Source: Rhodobacter sp.
GTDB lineage: Bacteria > Pseudomonadota > Alphaproteobacteria > Rhodobacterales > Rhodobacteraceae
Direction: 5' to 3'
Assembly: GCA_027487575.1 (NCBI GenBank)
Contig: JAIYDJ010000054.1
Span: 47,812-111,811 of the forward strand
DNA length: 64,000 nucleotides
Part shown: positions 19,029 to 28,549 of the stretch, piece by piece
How positions within the stretch are numbered: position 1 is the stretch's first letter
Layout of the letters: every line of letters starts with the position of its first letter
Translations under genes and position numbers: made by a program
Notes under the pieces: model-generated
Database searches by the model: none
Seen by the model: only the letters and a program-made list of their open reading frames with translations
Told to the model about the DNA's origin: nothing

Positions 19029-20192
19029 ATGGACTTCGGACTTTCCCCCGAACAGCAGATGATCGTCGACGCGACCCGCGCCTTCGTGGAAACCGAGCTT
19101 TATCCGCATGAGGCAGAGGTCGAACGCACCGGCATCCTGCGCCCCGAACTGCGCGAAGAGATCGCGGCCAAGGCGCGGGCGGCCGGGCTATATGCCGCCA
19201 ACATGCCCGAGGATGTGGGGGGCGCGGGGCTGGATACCCTGACATGGCTTCTTTACGAAAAAGAGCTTGGCCGCGCGAACTATGCCCTGCACTGGACCTG
19301 CGTGTCGCGGCCGTCGAACATCCTTCTGGCCTGCACGCCCGAACAGCGCGAACGCTATCTGTTTCCCTGTGTTCAGGGCACAAGGCACGACTGTCAGGCG
19401 ATGACCGAACCCGGTGCCGGGTCCGACCTGCGGGGCATGAAATCGACGGCGCGGCGGGATGGCGACGATTGGGTGCTGAACGGGACCAAGCATTTCATCA
19501 GCCACGCCGATGTGGCCGATTTCGCCATCGTCTGGATGGCCAGCGGCGAGGAGGATACCCCGCGCGGCAAGAAGAAGCTGATCACCGCCTTTCTGGTCGA
19601 CAAGGGGACGCCCGGCTTCACCGTCCGCGACGGCTACCGCAACGTGTCGCACCGTGGCTACAACAACATGATCCTCGAATTCGACGACTGCCGCCTGCCC
19701 GCCACGCAGGTTCTGGGCGCGCCGCACAAGGGGTTCGAGGTGGCGGGCCAGTGGCTGGGTGCCACGCGGCTGCAGGTGGCCTCCACCTGTCTGGGCCGGG
19801 CGGAACGCGCGCTGGACCATGCGATCCGCTATGCGGCCGACCGCAAGCAGTTCGGCCAGCAGATCGGCAAGTTCCAGGGCGTGTCCTTCAAGCTGGCCGA
19901 CATGGCGATGGAGCTGAAGGCCGCCGAACTTCTGACGCAGCTGGCGGCGTGGAAGTACGATCAGGGCACGGTGACCGAGGCCGACATGGCGATGGCCAAG
20001 CTGAAGGCCACCGAGGTGCTTGCGATGGTGTCGGACGAGGCGATCCAGATTCATGGCGGCATGGGGTTGATGGACGAGCTGCCGCTGGAACGCATCTGGC
20101 GCGACGCGCGGGTGGAACGGATCTGGGAGGGCACGTCGGAAATCCAGCGCCATATCATCAGTCGCGAGTTGTTGCGACCGTTTGGCGGCTGA
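19029..20192 (+). CDS. acyl-CoA dehydrogenase (crotonobetainyl-CoA dehydrogenase-like)
   Basis: AMTEPGAGSDLRGMKSTA; YAADRKQFGQQIGKFQGVSFKLADMAM; IHGGMGLMDELPLERIWRDARVERIWEGTSEIQRHII. Confidence 0.93.
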   Translation: MDFGLSPEQQMIVDATRAFVETELYPHEAEVERTGILRPELREEIAAKARAAGLYAANMPEDVGGAGLDTLTWLLYEKELGRANYALHWTCVSRPSNILLACTPEQRERYLFPCVQGTRHDCQAMTEPGAGSDLRGMKSTARRDGDDWVLNGTKHFISHADVADFAIVWMASGEEDTPRGKKKLITAFLVDKGTPGFTVRDGYRNVSHRGYNNMILEFDDCRLPATQVLGAPHKGFEVAGQWLGATRLQVASTCLGRAERALDHAIRYAADRKQFGQQIGKFQGVSFKLADMAMELKAAELLTQLAAWKYDQGTVTEADMAMAKLKATEVLAMVSDEAIQIHGGMGLMDELPLERIWRDARVERIWEGTSEIQRHIISRELLRPFGG

Positions 20193-20305
20193 GACGACAG
20201 GACCGGGGGCCAGCCCCCGGACCCCCGGGATATTTAGAGACAGAAAATGAACAAGAAGAACAAATCCGCTAACCTTGCATTAACCGTCCTGCGTCATGCT
20301 GACAT

Positions 20306-20390
20306 GGCCGAACAGGGAGGGATCCCGATGACGGTGACGGGAAATGGCACCCTGTTTCGCAAGTCGAAGCAGGGTGTTCTTCATTTTCTG
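20306..20390 (+). ncRNA. candidate small RNA, copy 2
   Basis: GGCCGAACAGGGAGGGATCCCGATGACGGTGACGGGAAATGGCACC core identical to copy 1 at 44 of 46 positions. Confidence 0.5.
20348..20387 (+). terminator. intrinsic terminator, 12-bp stem, 5-nt loop
   Basis: CACCCTGTTTCG-caagt-CGAAGCAGGGTG followed by TTCTTCATTTTC. Confidence 0.8.
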
Positions 20391-20455
20391 TCTCCAAATA
20401 TCCCGGGGGTGTGGGGGCTGGCCCCCACTCGGCCGGGCAAGGGAGGGGCGAGGGC

Positions 20456-22438
20456 ATGACGCGCCTCGACCGCCTTCTGCGCCCGCGCCATATCGCTGTT
20501 CTGGGGGCCGGCTGGGCGCGCAATGTCATCGAGCAGACAGCCAGGATGGGGTTTGCCGGGCAGGTTTGGCCGGTGCACCCCACCAAGGCCGACATCGGGG
20601 GGGTGCGTGCCTACCCTTCGCTGGCCGATCTGCCTGAACCGCCGGATGCCACCTTCATCGGGGTCAACCGGTTTGCCACCATCGATGTGGTGGCGGAACT
20701 GGCCGCGATGGGGGCGGGGGGGGCGACCTGTTTCGCCTCGGGCTGGACCGAGGCCGGCGAGCCGGAGTTGCAGGCGCGTCTGATCGCAGCGGCGGGCAAC
20801 ATGCCGATCCTCGGGCCGAACTGCTATGGCGTGATCAACTATCTGGACGGGGCGCTGCTGTGGCCGGACCAGCACGGCGGGGTGCGGGTCGACCGGGGGG
20901 TTGCGCTGCTGAGCCAGTCTTCGAACATCGTGATCAACCTGACCATGCAGACCCGCGCGCTGCCGGTGGCTTATGTGGCCTGTCTGGGCAACGCTGCCGT
21001 GGTGGGGTTGGCGGAACTGGCGGGGGCCTTGCTGGCGGATGACCGGGTGACGGCGCTGGGGCTTTACGTCGAGGGGATCGACGATGCGGCCGCTTTCGCG
21101 GCGCTGGCCGAAAGCGCGCGGGCGGCGGGCAAGGGGATTGTCTGCATCAAGTCGGGCAAGACCGAAGCCTCGCGCACGGCGGCGGCCTCGCACACCGCGT
21201 CGCTGGCGGGGGGCGGGGCCGCGTCGAGCGCCTTTCTGCGCCAGATCGGGGTGGCCGAGGTCGCGACTCCGTCAGAGTTGGTAGAGGCACTGAAGATCCT
21301 GCATGTGCACGGGCCGGGGCTGGGCCGTCGGCTGTGTTCGCTGTCCTGTTCCGGCGGCGAGGCGGGGTTGGTGGCTGATCTGGCCGCACCGTTCGGGATC
21401 GACTTTCCCCCGCCGTCCGATGCGCAGCGGGCGCGGTTGGGGGAAATCCTCGGGCCGATCGTGACGGTGGCCAATCCGCTGGATTATCACACCTTTATCT
21501 GGGGTGACGGGCCGCGCACCACGGATGTGTTCACCACCATGCTGGCGGGGTATGACGCGGGCCTGTTCATCATTGATCCGCCGCGCCCGGACCGGTGCGA
21601 TCCAGCGGGGTACGAGCCTGCGCTGCAGGCCATCGTCGCGGCCGCACAGGCCACCGGGAAACCGGCATTCCCGGTGGCGTCTCTGCCCGAGAATTTTGAC
21701 GAAGGCCGGGCGGGTGCGCTGATGGCGCAGGGTGTCGTGACGCTGATGGGGATGGAAACCGCGCTGGCCGCGATCCGTGCCGCGCAGGTGACCGAAGGGG
21801 TCGCGGATTGGCGGCCGCTGGCGCCGCTGCCGCCGCGCGAGAGCGTCCTGCTGTCCGAGGGCGACGCGAAGGCGGTGCTGGAACAGTCCGGGGTCGCAGT
21901 GCCGCGCGGGGTACAGGCGACGGACCTGTCCGGGCTGGATGTGTCGGGGCTGACTCCGCCCTTTGCGCTCAAGGGTCTGGGCTTCGCGCACAAGACCGAA
22001 GCCGGTGCGGTGCGTCTGGGCCTTGCAACGCTGGAGGGGCAGGCCGACATGCCCGGGGCCGCCGGCTATCTTGTCGAGGAAATGGTGGGCGGTGCGGTGG
22101 CCGAGGTGTTGCTGGGTCTGCGGCGCGATCCGGTCTACGGGGTGACGCTGACGGTGGGCATGGGCGGGGTGACGGCGGAACTGCTTGCCGACACGGTGAC
22201 GCTGGTCTGTCCGGTGACGGAAGCCGAGGTCCTGGCGGGGTTGCGGGGGTTGCGGCTGTGGCCGCTGCTGGACGGTTACCGCGGGCGCCCCAAGGCCGAT
22301 GTGGCGGCCCTGTGCGCGATGGCGGTGCGGCTTGCCGACTTGATGCAGGACCCGTCCTTCGAGGAAATCGAGATAAATCCGGTGCTGCTGCGGGCCGAAG
22401 GGGCCATTGCGGTGGATGCGCTGATCAGGAGGGTATGA
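20456..22438 (+). CDS. acyl-CoA synthetase, NDP-forming (acetate-CoA ligase family), CaiC-like role by context
   Basis: RLLRPRHIAVLGAGWARNVIEQTARMGFAGQVWPVHPTK CoA-binding; C-terminal ATP-grasp region (PFALKGLGFAHKTEAGAVRLGL). Confidence 0.9.
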   Translation: MTRLDRLLRPRHIAVLGAGWARNVIEQTARMGFAGQVWPVHPTKADIGGVRAYPSLADLPEPPDATFIGVNRFATIDVVAELAAMGAGGATCFASGWTEAGEPELQARLIAAAGNMPILGPNCYGVINYLDGALLWPDQHGGVRVDRGVALLSQSSNIVINLTMQTRALPVAYVACLGNAAVVGLAELAGALLADDRVTALGLYVEGIDDAAAFAALAESARAAGKGIVCIKSGKTEASRTAAASHTASLAGGGAASSAFLRQIGVAEVATPSELVEALKILHVHGPGLGRRLCSLSCSGGEAGLVADLAAPFGIDFPPPSDAQRARLGEILGPIVTVANPLDYHTFIWGDGPRTTDVFTTMLAGYDAGLFIIDPPRPDRCDPAGYEPALQAIVAAAQATGKPAFPVASLPENFDEGRAGALMAQGVVTLMGMETALAAIRAAQVTEGVADWRPLAPLPPRESVLLSEGDAKAVLEQSGVAVPRGVQATDLSGLDVSGLTPPFALKGLGFAHKTEAGAVRLGLATLEGQADMPGAAGYLVEEMVGGAVAEVLLGLRRDPVYGVTLTVGMGGVTAELLADTVTLVCPVTEAEVLAGLRGLRLWPLLDGYRGRPKADVAALCAMAVRLADLMQDPSFEEIEINPVLLRAEGAIAVDALIRRV

Positions 22439-23232
22439 TGGACATGCTGCTGGAAGGGCCGATCCGCACGCGGGTCGAGGGGGCCGTGCTGGAGGTGACG
22501 CTGGACCGCCCGAAGGCCAATGCGATCGACCTTGTGACCAGCCGGATCATGGGGCAGGTGTTCCGCGCCTTCCGCGATGATGACGCGCTGCGTGTGGCGA
22601 TCCTTCGTGCGGAGGGTGAGAAATTCTTTTGCCCCGGCTGGGACCTGAAGGCGGCGGCGGGCGGCGATGCGGTGGATGGCGACTATGGCGTGGGCGGCTT
22701 TGGCGGTTTGCAGGAGCTTCCCAACCTCAACAAGCCGGTGATCGCCGCCGTGAACGGCATCTGCTGCGGCGGGGGGCTGGAACTGGCGCTGTCCTGCGAC
22801 CTGATCCTGTGTTCGTCGAATGCCACCTTCGCGCTGCCGGAAATCCGGTCGGGTACGGTGGCGGATGCGGCGTCGATCAAGCTGCCCAAGCGCATTCCCT
22901 ATCATGTGGCGATGGACCTGCTGCTGACGGGGCGGTGGTTCGACGCCGAAGAGGCTTTGCGCTGGGGGATCGTGAAGGAAATCTGCGCGCCGGGTGAGTT
23001 GTTGGGCAAGGCGTGGGATCTGGCGCGGCTGTTGGAGAGCGGGCCGCCGCTGGTCTATGCCGCGATCAAGGAAGTGGTGCGCGAGGCCGAGGCGCTGCGG
23101 TTTCAGGACGCGCTGAACCGGGTCACGAAGCGGCAGATGGTGACGGTGGATCGGCTGTATTCCAGCGAGGATCAGTTGGAGGGGGCAAGGGCGTTTGCCG
23201 AAAAGCGGGACCCGGTCTGGAAGGGGAAGTGA
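22435..23232 (+). CDS. enoyl-CoA hydratase/isomerase family (carnitinyl-CoA dehydratase-like)
   Basis: EVTLDRPKANAIDLVTSRIMGQVFRAF; NKPVIAAVNGICCGGGLELALSCDLILCSSNATFALPEI. Confidence 0.93.
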   Translation: MMDMLLEGPIRTRVEGAVLEVTLDRPKANAIDLVTSRIMGQVFRAFRDDDALRVAILRAEGEKFFCPGWDLKAAAGGDAVDGDYGVGGFGGLQELPNLNKPVIAAVNGICCGGGLELALSCDLILCSSNATFALPEIRSGTVADAASIKLPKRIPYHVAMDLLLTGRWFDAEEALRWGIVKEICAPGELLGKAWDLARLLESGPPLVYAAIKEVVREAEALRFQDALNRVTKRQMVTVDRLYSSEDQLEGARAFAEKRDPVWKGK

Positions 23233-23318
23233 GAGGATGTCTCGCAGGGGAGGTATTCTCTTGTGAGTGCGGATTTGAGGGATTTTCAGCAATCGGACGC
23301 TCGTTGATCCCGCGCCCC

Positions 23319-24215
23319 CTACCCGGTGTTCAAAAAGGCCGTCGCCCCGATGTCGCGGCGCAAATCCTGCAGGAACGTCCTGATGATCGGAATCTGGTTC
23401 CGCAACGGCGGAGCGCAGACGTAGATGGCGACCTTGCCAACGGAAACACCGGGCAGGATCGGCGTCAGCCTGCCGGAGGCCACATGGTCCTGCGCGACGA
23501 AGGCCGGAAGGCCGCCGATGCCCAGCCCTTGCGCCAGCAGGGTTGCGGCGGCTTCGGGGTCGTTCACGGTGGCGCGCACCTTGGCCGTCACGCGGTGGGT
23601 CTGCGGGCCTACGGCGAGGGTCCATGTCACCTCGGGGGTCTCGGCATTGCCGGTCAGGATGACGGGGAGTGACGGCAGGTCGTCGGGCGTCAGGACCCGG
23701 GCGGCCAGCCCCGGTGCGCCATATAGGGCGATGTCGAAGTCCGCGAGTTTCTGGACGATCAGATAGGGCGCTTCGGGCCGGACCACGCTGAACGCGAGGT
23801 CGATGTTGCGGCGAAGCGGGTCGATGGGCGTCTGTTCGAACGTCAGGGAGGCGGTGGCCTGCGGTCTGGCAGACAGAAACCTGGCAAGGAAGGGCACCAG
23901 CACCCGCTGCCCGAACAGGAACGGGGCGACCATGCGCAACGATCCCTGATCGTCGCCAGTCTGGGCCTGTGCCAGCGCCTGTGCGGCGGCAAGCGCCATG
24001 CGCACATCGCGCGCGGGCGTGGCAAACGCCTCGCCGATGCGGGTCAGGCGCAGGCGCCGGCCGGTTCGTTCGAACAGTTGCGCGCCAACGGCCTGTTCGA
24101 GCTTGCGCAAACGTCGGCTGACCGTGGTTTTCGGCTGCCCGAGTTTGGCGGCGGCGGCGGTGATGCCGCCTTCGCAGAGGATCGTGTCGAAAAGGGCGAG
24201 GTCGCCTGCATCCAT
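23319..24215 (-). CDS. LysR family transcriptional regulator
   Basis: MDAGDLALFDTILCEGGITAAAAKLGQPKTTVSRRLRKLEQAVGAQLFERTGRRLRLTRIGEAF. Confidence 0.93.
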   Translation of the reverse strand: MDAGDLALFDTILCEGGITAAAAKLGQPKTTVSRRLRKLEQAVGAQLFERTGRRLRLTRIGEAFATPARDVRMALAAAQALAQAQTGDDQGSLRMVAPFLFGQRVLVPFLARFLSARPQATASLTFEQTPIDPLRRNIDLAFSVVRPEAPYLIVQKLADFDIALYGAPGLAARVLTPDDLPSLPVILTGNAETPEVTWTLAVGPQTHRVTAKVRATVNDPEAAATLLAQGLGIGGLPAFVAQDHVASGRLTPILPGVSVGKVAIYVCAPPLRNQIPIIRTFLQDLRRDIGATAFLNTG

Positions 24216-24310
24216 GATCGTGCCACTACCGGGATAGGATGTTCCGGTTTGTGCCACTTTCGGCACTCTCGGGCCACCCCATTTCATGCGGGCAGCCAGC
24301 AACATGGAGA

Positions 24311-24976
24311 ATGGCAATGACCGCGACACCCCAAGACAACCCCGCCCTGACCGGCATGACCGCAGACGACACCGCACTGGTCTATGTGGATTATGTGACC
24401 GGGTTGGACAACCTGATGAACACGCTGCCGGGGCGGGTCTACCGCAACAACGTCGCGGCCTTTGCAAAGTTCAGCGCGTTGTTCGGCCTCCCGACGGGGA
24501 TCATGGGGGAAGAGAATGCCTATTACGGAACCTTCCTGCCCGAGATCAGGGCGCTGATCGACGCGGGCGCGCGGACGTTTCAGCCGCGATCCTCTCCGAC
24601 CGGCTATACGCCCGAGTTTGCCGACTGGCTGGCCGCGACCGGAAAGAAGACGGTGCTGATCGGGGGGATTTCGCTGGACAACTGCACGCTGCATACCTCG
24701 CTGGACCTGCTGCGGCACGGCTACAGGGTGTTCGTGGTGATCGATGCGTCGGGGACCAACAGCAAGGTGTCCGAGGATGTGGCGGTGATGCGGCTGATCG
24801 CGGCGGGGGCGGTGCCTGTGGGCTGGCTGACCGCCTTGACCGAATTGGGCCGCGATTTCGCCGGTCCGCACGGCAAGGGGATGATGCAGATCATTCAGGC
24901 GCACTGGCCCGCGTCCACCGTGGGGCCGACCCACGATACGACGCCTGACGGACACGGGATGCAGTTGCCGTTTTAG
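24311..24976 (+). CDS. isochorismatase/cysteine hydrolase family protein
   Basis: DDTALVYVDYVTGLDNL; TGKKTVLIGGISLDNCTLHTSLDLLRHGYRVFVVIDASGT. Confidence 0.88.
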   Translation: MAMTATPQDNPALTGMTADDTALVYVDYVTGLDNLMNTLPGRVYRNNVAAFAKFSALFGLPTGIMGEENAYYGTFLPEIRALIDAGARTFQPRSSPTGYTPEFADWLAATGKKTVLIGGISLDNCTLHTSLDLLRHGYRVFVVIDASGTNSKVSEDVAVMRLIAAGAVPVGWLTALTELGRDFAGPHGKGMMQIIQAHWPASTVGPTHDTTPDGHGMQLPF

Positions 24977-25105
24977 CAGCAGGTCGAGGCGACCGTATGG
25001 GGCGGCGGGTTTCCAAAACCGACGCCTCCGCGTCGCTCTCTACCCATCCCCCCCGGCGAACCCGCGCTAACACTCCCTCGCCCGGACGCGGGTGTGGGGT
25101 GTTTG

Positions 25106-26716
25106 ATGGATACGGACTATATCATCGTGGGGGCCGGGTCGGCGGGGTGTGTGCTCGCCAACCGGCTGAGCGAGAATGGCAAGCATCGGGTGACGGTTTT
25201 GGAGGCGGGCGGGTCGGATGCGCGGTTCTATGTGCATCTGCCGCTGGGCTACGGGAAGCTGTTCTACGATCCGGCGGTCAACTGGATGTACCAGACCGAG
25301 CCTGATCCGGGGCTGATGGGGCAGCGGGATTACTGGCCGCGGGGGAAGATCCTTGGCGGGTCATCCTCGATCAACGCGATGGTCTATATCCGCGGACACC
25401 GGGACGACTACGAGGAGTGGGGGGCCGAGAACCCCGGTTGGGGCTGGCCCGAGGTTTTGTCCGCTTTCAAGGCGATGGAGCATACCGAGGCCGGGGGCGA
25501 TGACTGGCGCGGCACGGGCGGGCCGCTGTTCATCTCGGAAAACCGCAAGGGGCTGCATCCGCTGGTGTCCGATTACATCGCGGCCTGCGGCGAGGCGGGG
25601 CTGGCGTACAATGCCGACTTCAACGGGGGGGAACAGGAAGGCGCGGGGACCTATCAGCTCACGGTCAAGGGCGCGCGGCGGAATTCGGCGGCACGGGCGT
25701 TCCTGCATCCGGCGATGCGGCGCAAGAACCTGCAGGTGATCACCGGCGCGCATGTGATGCGGGTGATCATCGAGGGCGGCCGGGCGGTGGGCGTCGAATA
25801 CCGGCGCGGCGGCGAGGTGATGACCCTGCGCTGTCGGGCGGAAGTGATCCTTTCAGGCGGGGCGATCAACTCGCCGCAACTGCTGCAACTGTCGGGGGTG
25901 GGGCCGGGGGCGGTGCTGCAGGCGGCGGGGGTGCCGGTGCTGGTGGACAACCCGAACGTCGGCGACCATCTGAACGACCATCAGGGACTGAACTACACCT
26001 GGAAGATGAAGGTGCCGACCTACAACGGCATCCTGCGGCCGTGGTGGGGCAAGCTGTTGGTGGGGTTGCAATACGTGTTCACCGGGGGCGGGCCGCTGGC
26101 CAAGTCGATCAACCACGGTGGCGGGTTCTTCAAGACCTCGCCCGAGCTCGACCGGCCCAACATGCAGCTTTACATGCAGGCGTTCTCGACGCTGATCCCG
26201 AAGGATGGCGAGCGGCCGCTGCTGACGCCGGACCCGTTTCAGGGGCTTTCGCTGGGGCTTTCCAACTGCCGGCCGACGAGCCGGGGACATATCCGCATCG
26301 GGTCGCCGGACCCGTTCGTGCATCCGGTGATCACCGCCAACGCCTATTCGACAAACCACGATGTGGAAGAAATGCTGCTGGCCTGCAAGTTCCTGCGCAC
26401 CATCGCGGCGCAACCGTCGTTCGCGCGGCTGATCGAGGAAGAGTTGCGCCCCGGTCCGAAGGTGGTGACGGATGACGAGGTGGTGACCGATTTCAGGCGG
26501 CGGTCGGGGACGGTCTATCATCCGTCCTGCACCTGCCGCATGGGGCCTTCGCCTGACAGTTCGGTGGTGGATGCCCGGCTCAGGGTGCACGGGGTGTCGG
26601 GGCTGCGGGTGATCGACGCGTCCAGTTTCCCGAACCTGATGGCGGGCAACACCAACGGTCCGGCGATGATGATGGGCTGGAAGGGCGCGGAACTGGTGCT
26701 GGCCGACGCTCGGTGA
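25106..26716 (+). CDS. GMC family oxidoreductase (choline dehydrogenase-like)
   Basis: [57 protein letters not shown]-terminal [25 protein letters not shown]. Confidence 0.94.
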   Translation: MDTDYIIVGAGSAGCVLANRLSENGKHRVTVLEAGGSDARFYVHLPLGYGKLFYDPAVNWMYQTEPDPGLMGQRDYWPRGKILGGSSSINAMVYIRGHRDDYEEWGAENPGWGWPEVLSAFKAMEHTEAGGDDWRGTGGPLFISENRKGLHPLVSDYIAACGEAGLAYNADFNGGEQEGAGTYQLTVKGARRNSAARAFLHPAMRRKNLQVITGAHVMRVIIEGGRAVGVEYRRGGEVMTLRCRAEVILSGGAINSPQLLQLSGVGPGAVLQAAGVPVLVDNPNVGDHLNDHQGLNYTWKMKVPTYNGILRPWWGKLLVGLQYVFTGGGPLAKSINHGGGFFKTSPELDRPNMQLYMQAFSTLIPKDGERPLLTPDPFQGLSLGLSNCRPTSRGHIRIGSPDPFVHPVITANAYSTNHDVEEMLLACKFLRTIAAQPSFARLIEEELRPGPKVVTDDEVVTDFRRRSGTVYHPSCTCRMGPSPDSSVVDARLRVHGVSGLRVIDASSFPNLMAGNTNGPAMMMGWKGAELVLADAR

Positions 26717-26881
26717 TCTGAAAAGGGGTGCCGTTCTCGGGGCCATCGAGGCCCCTCACCCGGCTTTGGCGCATTTTCTGCGCCGTCGGGCTGGGGGAGG
26801 GGTGGGAGCCTCCGGCGGAGATATCTGGGCCAGCAGGAAAGCAGGGACGTATGGGGCTGGGGGACGTGACGCTGATCGGAC

Positions 26882-28390
26882 TTACTCCCCCCGCGGAAAC
26901 CGCTTGCTGTCCTCCAGCACGTTCAGGTCCATGTGGTTGCGCATGTAGCGTTCGGACGCCTTCTGCAGCGGCTGGTGGTCCCACGGGTAGTAGGTGCCGT
27001 TGCGCAGCGCGGGGTAGACGACCCAGCGGCGGGCCTGGGATTGGCGCACTTCGGCGTCGTAGGCGGCGAGGTTCCAGCGGGCGTTCTTCAGGGCGGTGAA
27101 GTGGGCCAGCACCTCGGCCGCGCGGGGGTCGGTGGCGAGGTTGGTGGACTCGTCAGGGTCTGCGGCGAGGTCGTAGAGTTGATCGGGGTCGGCGGGGCAG
27201 TGGATGTATTTCCAGGCACCCGTGCGCAGGGCGATCATCGGGGTGATGCTGCCTTCGGCGGCGTATTCCATCGCGACGGGGGTGGTGCGGTCGTGGCCCA
27301 AGGCAAGCGGCAGCAGGCTTTCTCCGTCGGTCCAGGGCATGATCTCGGTCAGGTCAAGGCCGATCAGGTCGCAAAGCGTGGGCAGCAGGTCGATGGTGCT
27401 GACCGGCGTGGTCACCGTGCGCGGTGTCAGTTCGGCGGCGGCGATCATCATCGGCACGCGGGACGCGCCTTCGAAGAAGTTCATCTTGAACCACAGGCCC
27501 CGGCGGCCGAGCATCTCGCCGTGATCCGAGACGAAGATCACGATGGCCTCTTGCCGCGTGTCTTCTATGGTGCGGATGATCTCGCCGATCTTGTCGTCGA
27601 TATAGCTGATGTTGGCGAAGTAGCCTTGCCTTGCGCGGCGGACATGGTCGGGCGTGATGGTCAGCGACTGCCAGTCGCAGGCGTCCATCAGGCGCTGGGA
27701 GTGGGGGTCCATCTGGGCATAGGGGATTGCCTCGGGCGGGTCGAGTTCGGGGATGCCGTCATACAGGTCCCAGTATTTGCGGCGGGCGACGAAGGGATCG
27801 TGCGGGTGGGTGAAACTGACGGTCAGGCACCAGGGGCGGGGGTCGGACTGGCGCGATAGATCGTAGAGTTTCTGCACGGCCTGATGGGCCACGTCGTCGT
27901 CATATTCCAGCTGGTTGGTGATTTCCGCCACGCCCGCGCCGGTGACCGACCCGAGGTTGTGATACCACCAGTCGATCCGTTCACCGGGTTTGCGATAGTC
28001 GGGGGTCCAGCCGAAGTCGGCGGGGTAGATGTCGGTCGTCAGCCGTTCCTCGAAGCCGTGGAGTTGGTCGGGGCCGACAAAGTGCATCTTGCCGCTGAGC
28101 GCGGTGTAGTAGCCCGCGCGGCGCAGGTGGTGGGCGTAGGTGGGGATGTCGGAGGCGAACTCGGCGGCGTTGTCGTAGACCCGCGTCCGGCGCGGCAACT
28201 GGCCCGACATGAAGGCGGCGCGGGCCGGGGCACACAGTGGCGAGGCGGTGTAGGCGTTGGCGAAGCGCACCGAATGGTCGGCAAGGCGGCGCAGGTTGGG
28301 GGTGTGCAGGAAATCAGCGGGGCCATCGGGGAACAGGGTGCCGGTCAATTGATCGACCATCAGGATGAGGATGTTGGGTTGGGTGGTCAT
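26882..28390 (-). CDS. betC: choline-sulfatase-like sulfatase
   Basis: [49 protein letters not shown] (C-x-P-A-R sulfatase motif); [17 protein letters not shown]-terminus. Confidence 0.9.
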   Translation of the reverse strand: MTTQPNILILMVDQLTGTLFPDGPADFLHTPNLRRLADHSVRFANAYTASPLCAPARAAFMSGQLPRRTRVYDNAAEFASDIPTYAHHLRRAGYYTALSGKMHFVGPDQLHGFEERLTTDIYPADFGWTPDYRKPGERIDWWYHNLGSVTGAGVAEITNQLEYDDDVAHQAVQKLYDLSRQSDPRPWCLTVSFTHPHDPFVARRKYWDLYDGIPELDPPEAIPYAQMDPHSQRLMDACDWQSLTITPDHVRRARQGYFANISYIDDKIGEIIRTIEDTRQEAIVIFVSDHGEMLGRRGLWFKMNFFEGASRVPMMIAAAELTPRTVTTPVSTIDLLPTLCDLIGLDLTEIMPWTDGESLLPLALGHDRTTPVAMEYAAEGSITPMIALRTGAWKYIHCPADPDQLYDLAADPDESTNLATDPRAAEVLAHFTALKNARWNLAAYDAEVRQSQARRWVVYPALRNGTYYPWDHQPLQKASERYMRNHMDLNVLEDSKRFPRGE

Positions 28391-28549
28391 AGGGGCCTCC
28401 GTCCGCTGTTTCGGCATGGGTGCGGCGAAGTCGGGCGCCGTGCAAGAGGCTTGATGCAGGGATGTCGCGGGTGATGCGCGAAGCGGCGGAAACAGCCTTG
28501 GCTTTCGCGGGTCGCGGCTTTTCATGGGGCAGCAGGACCGGGGTGCGCG

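Larger units (their letters stand above)
20222..20409. mobile_element. TIR-bounded ~188-bp element, copy 2 (candidate sRNA inside)
   Basis: 30-bp inverted repeat (29/30) CCCCCGGGATATTT(A/G)GAGACAGAAAATGAA at 20222-20251 and 20380-20409. Confidence 0.6.
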
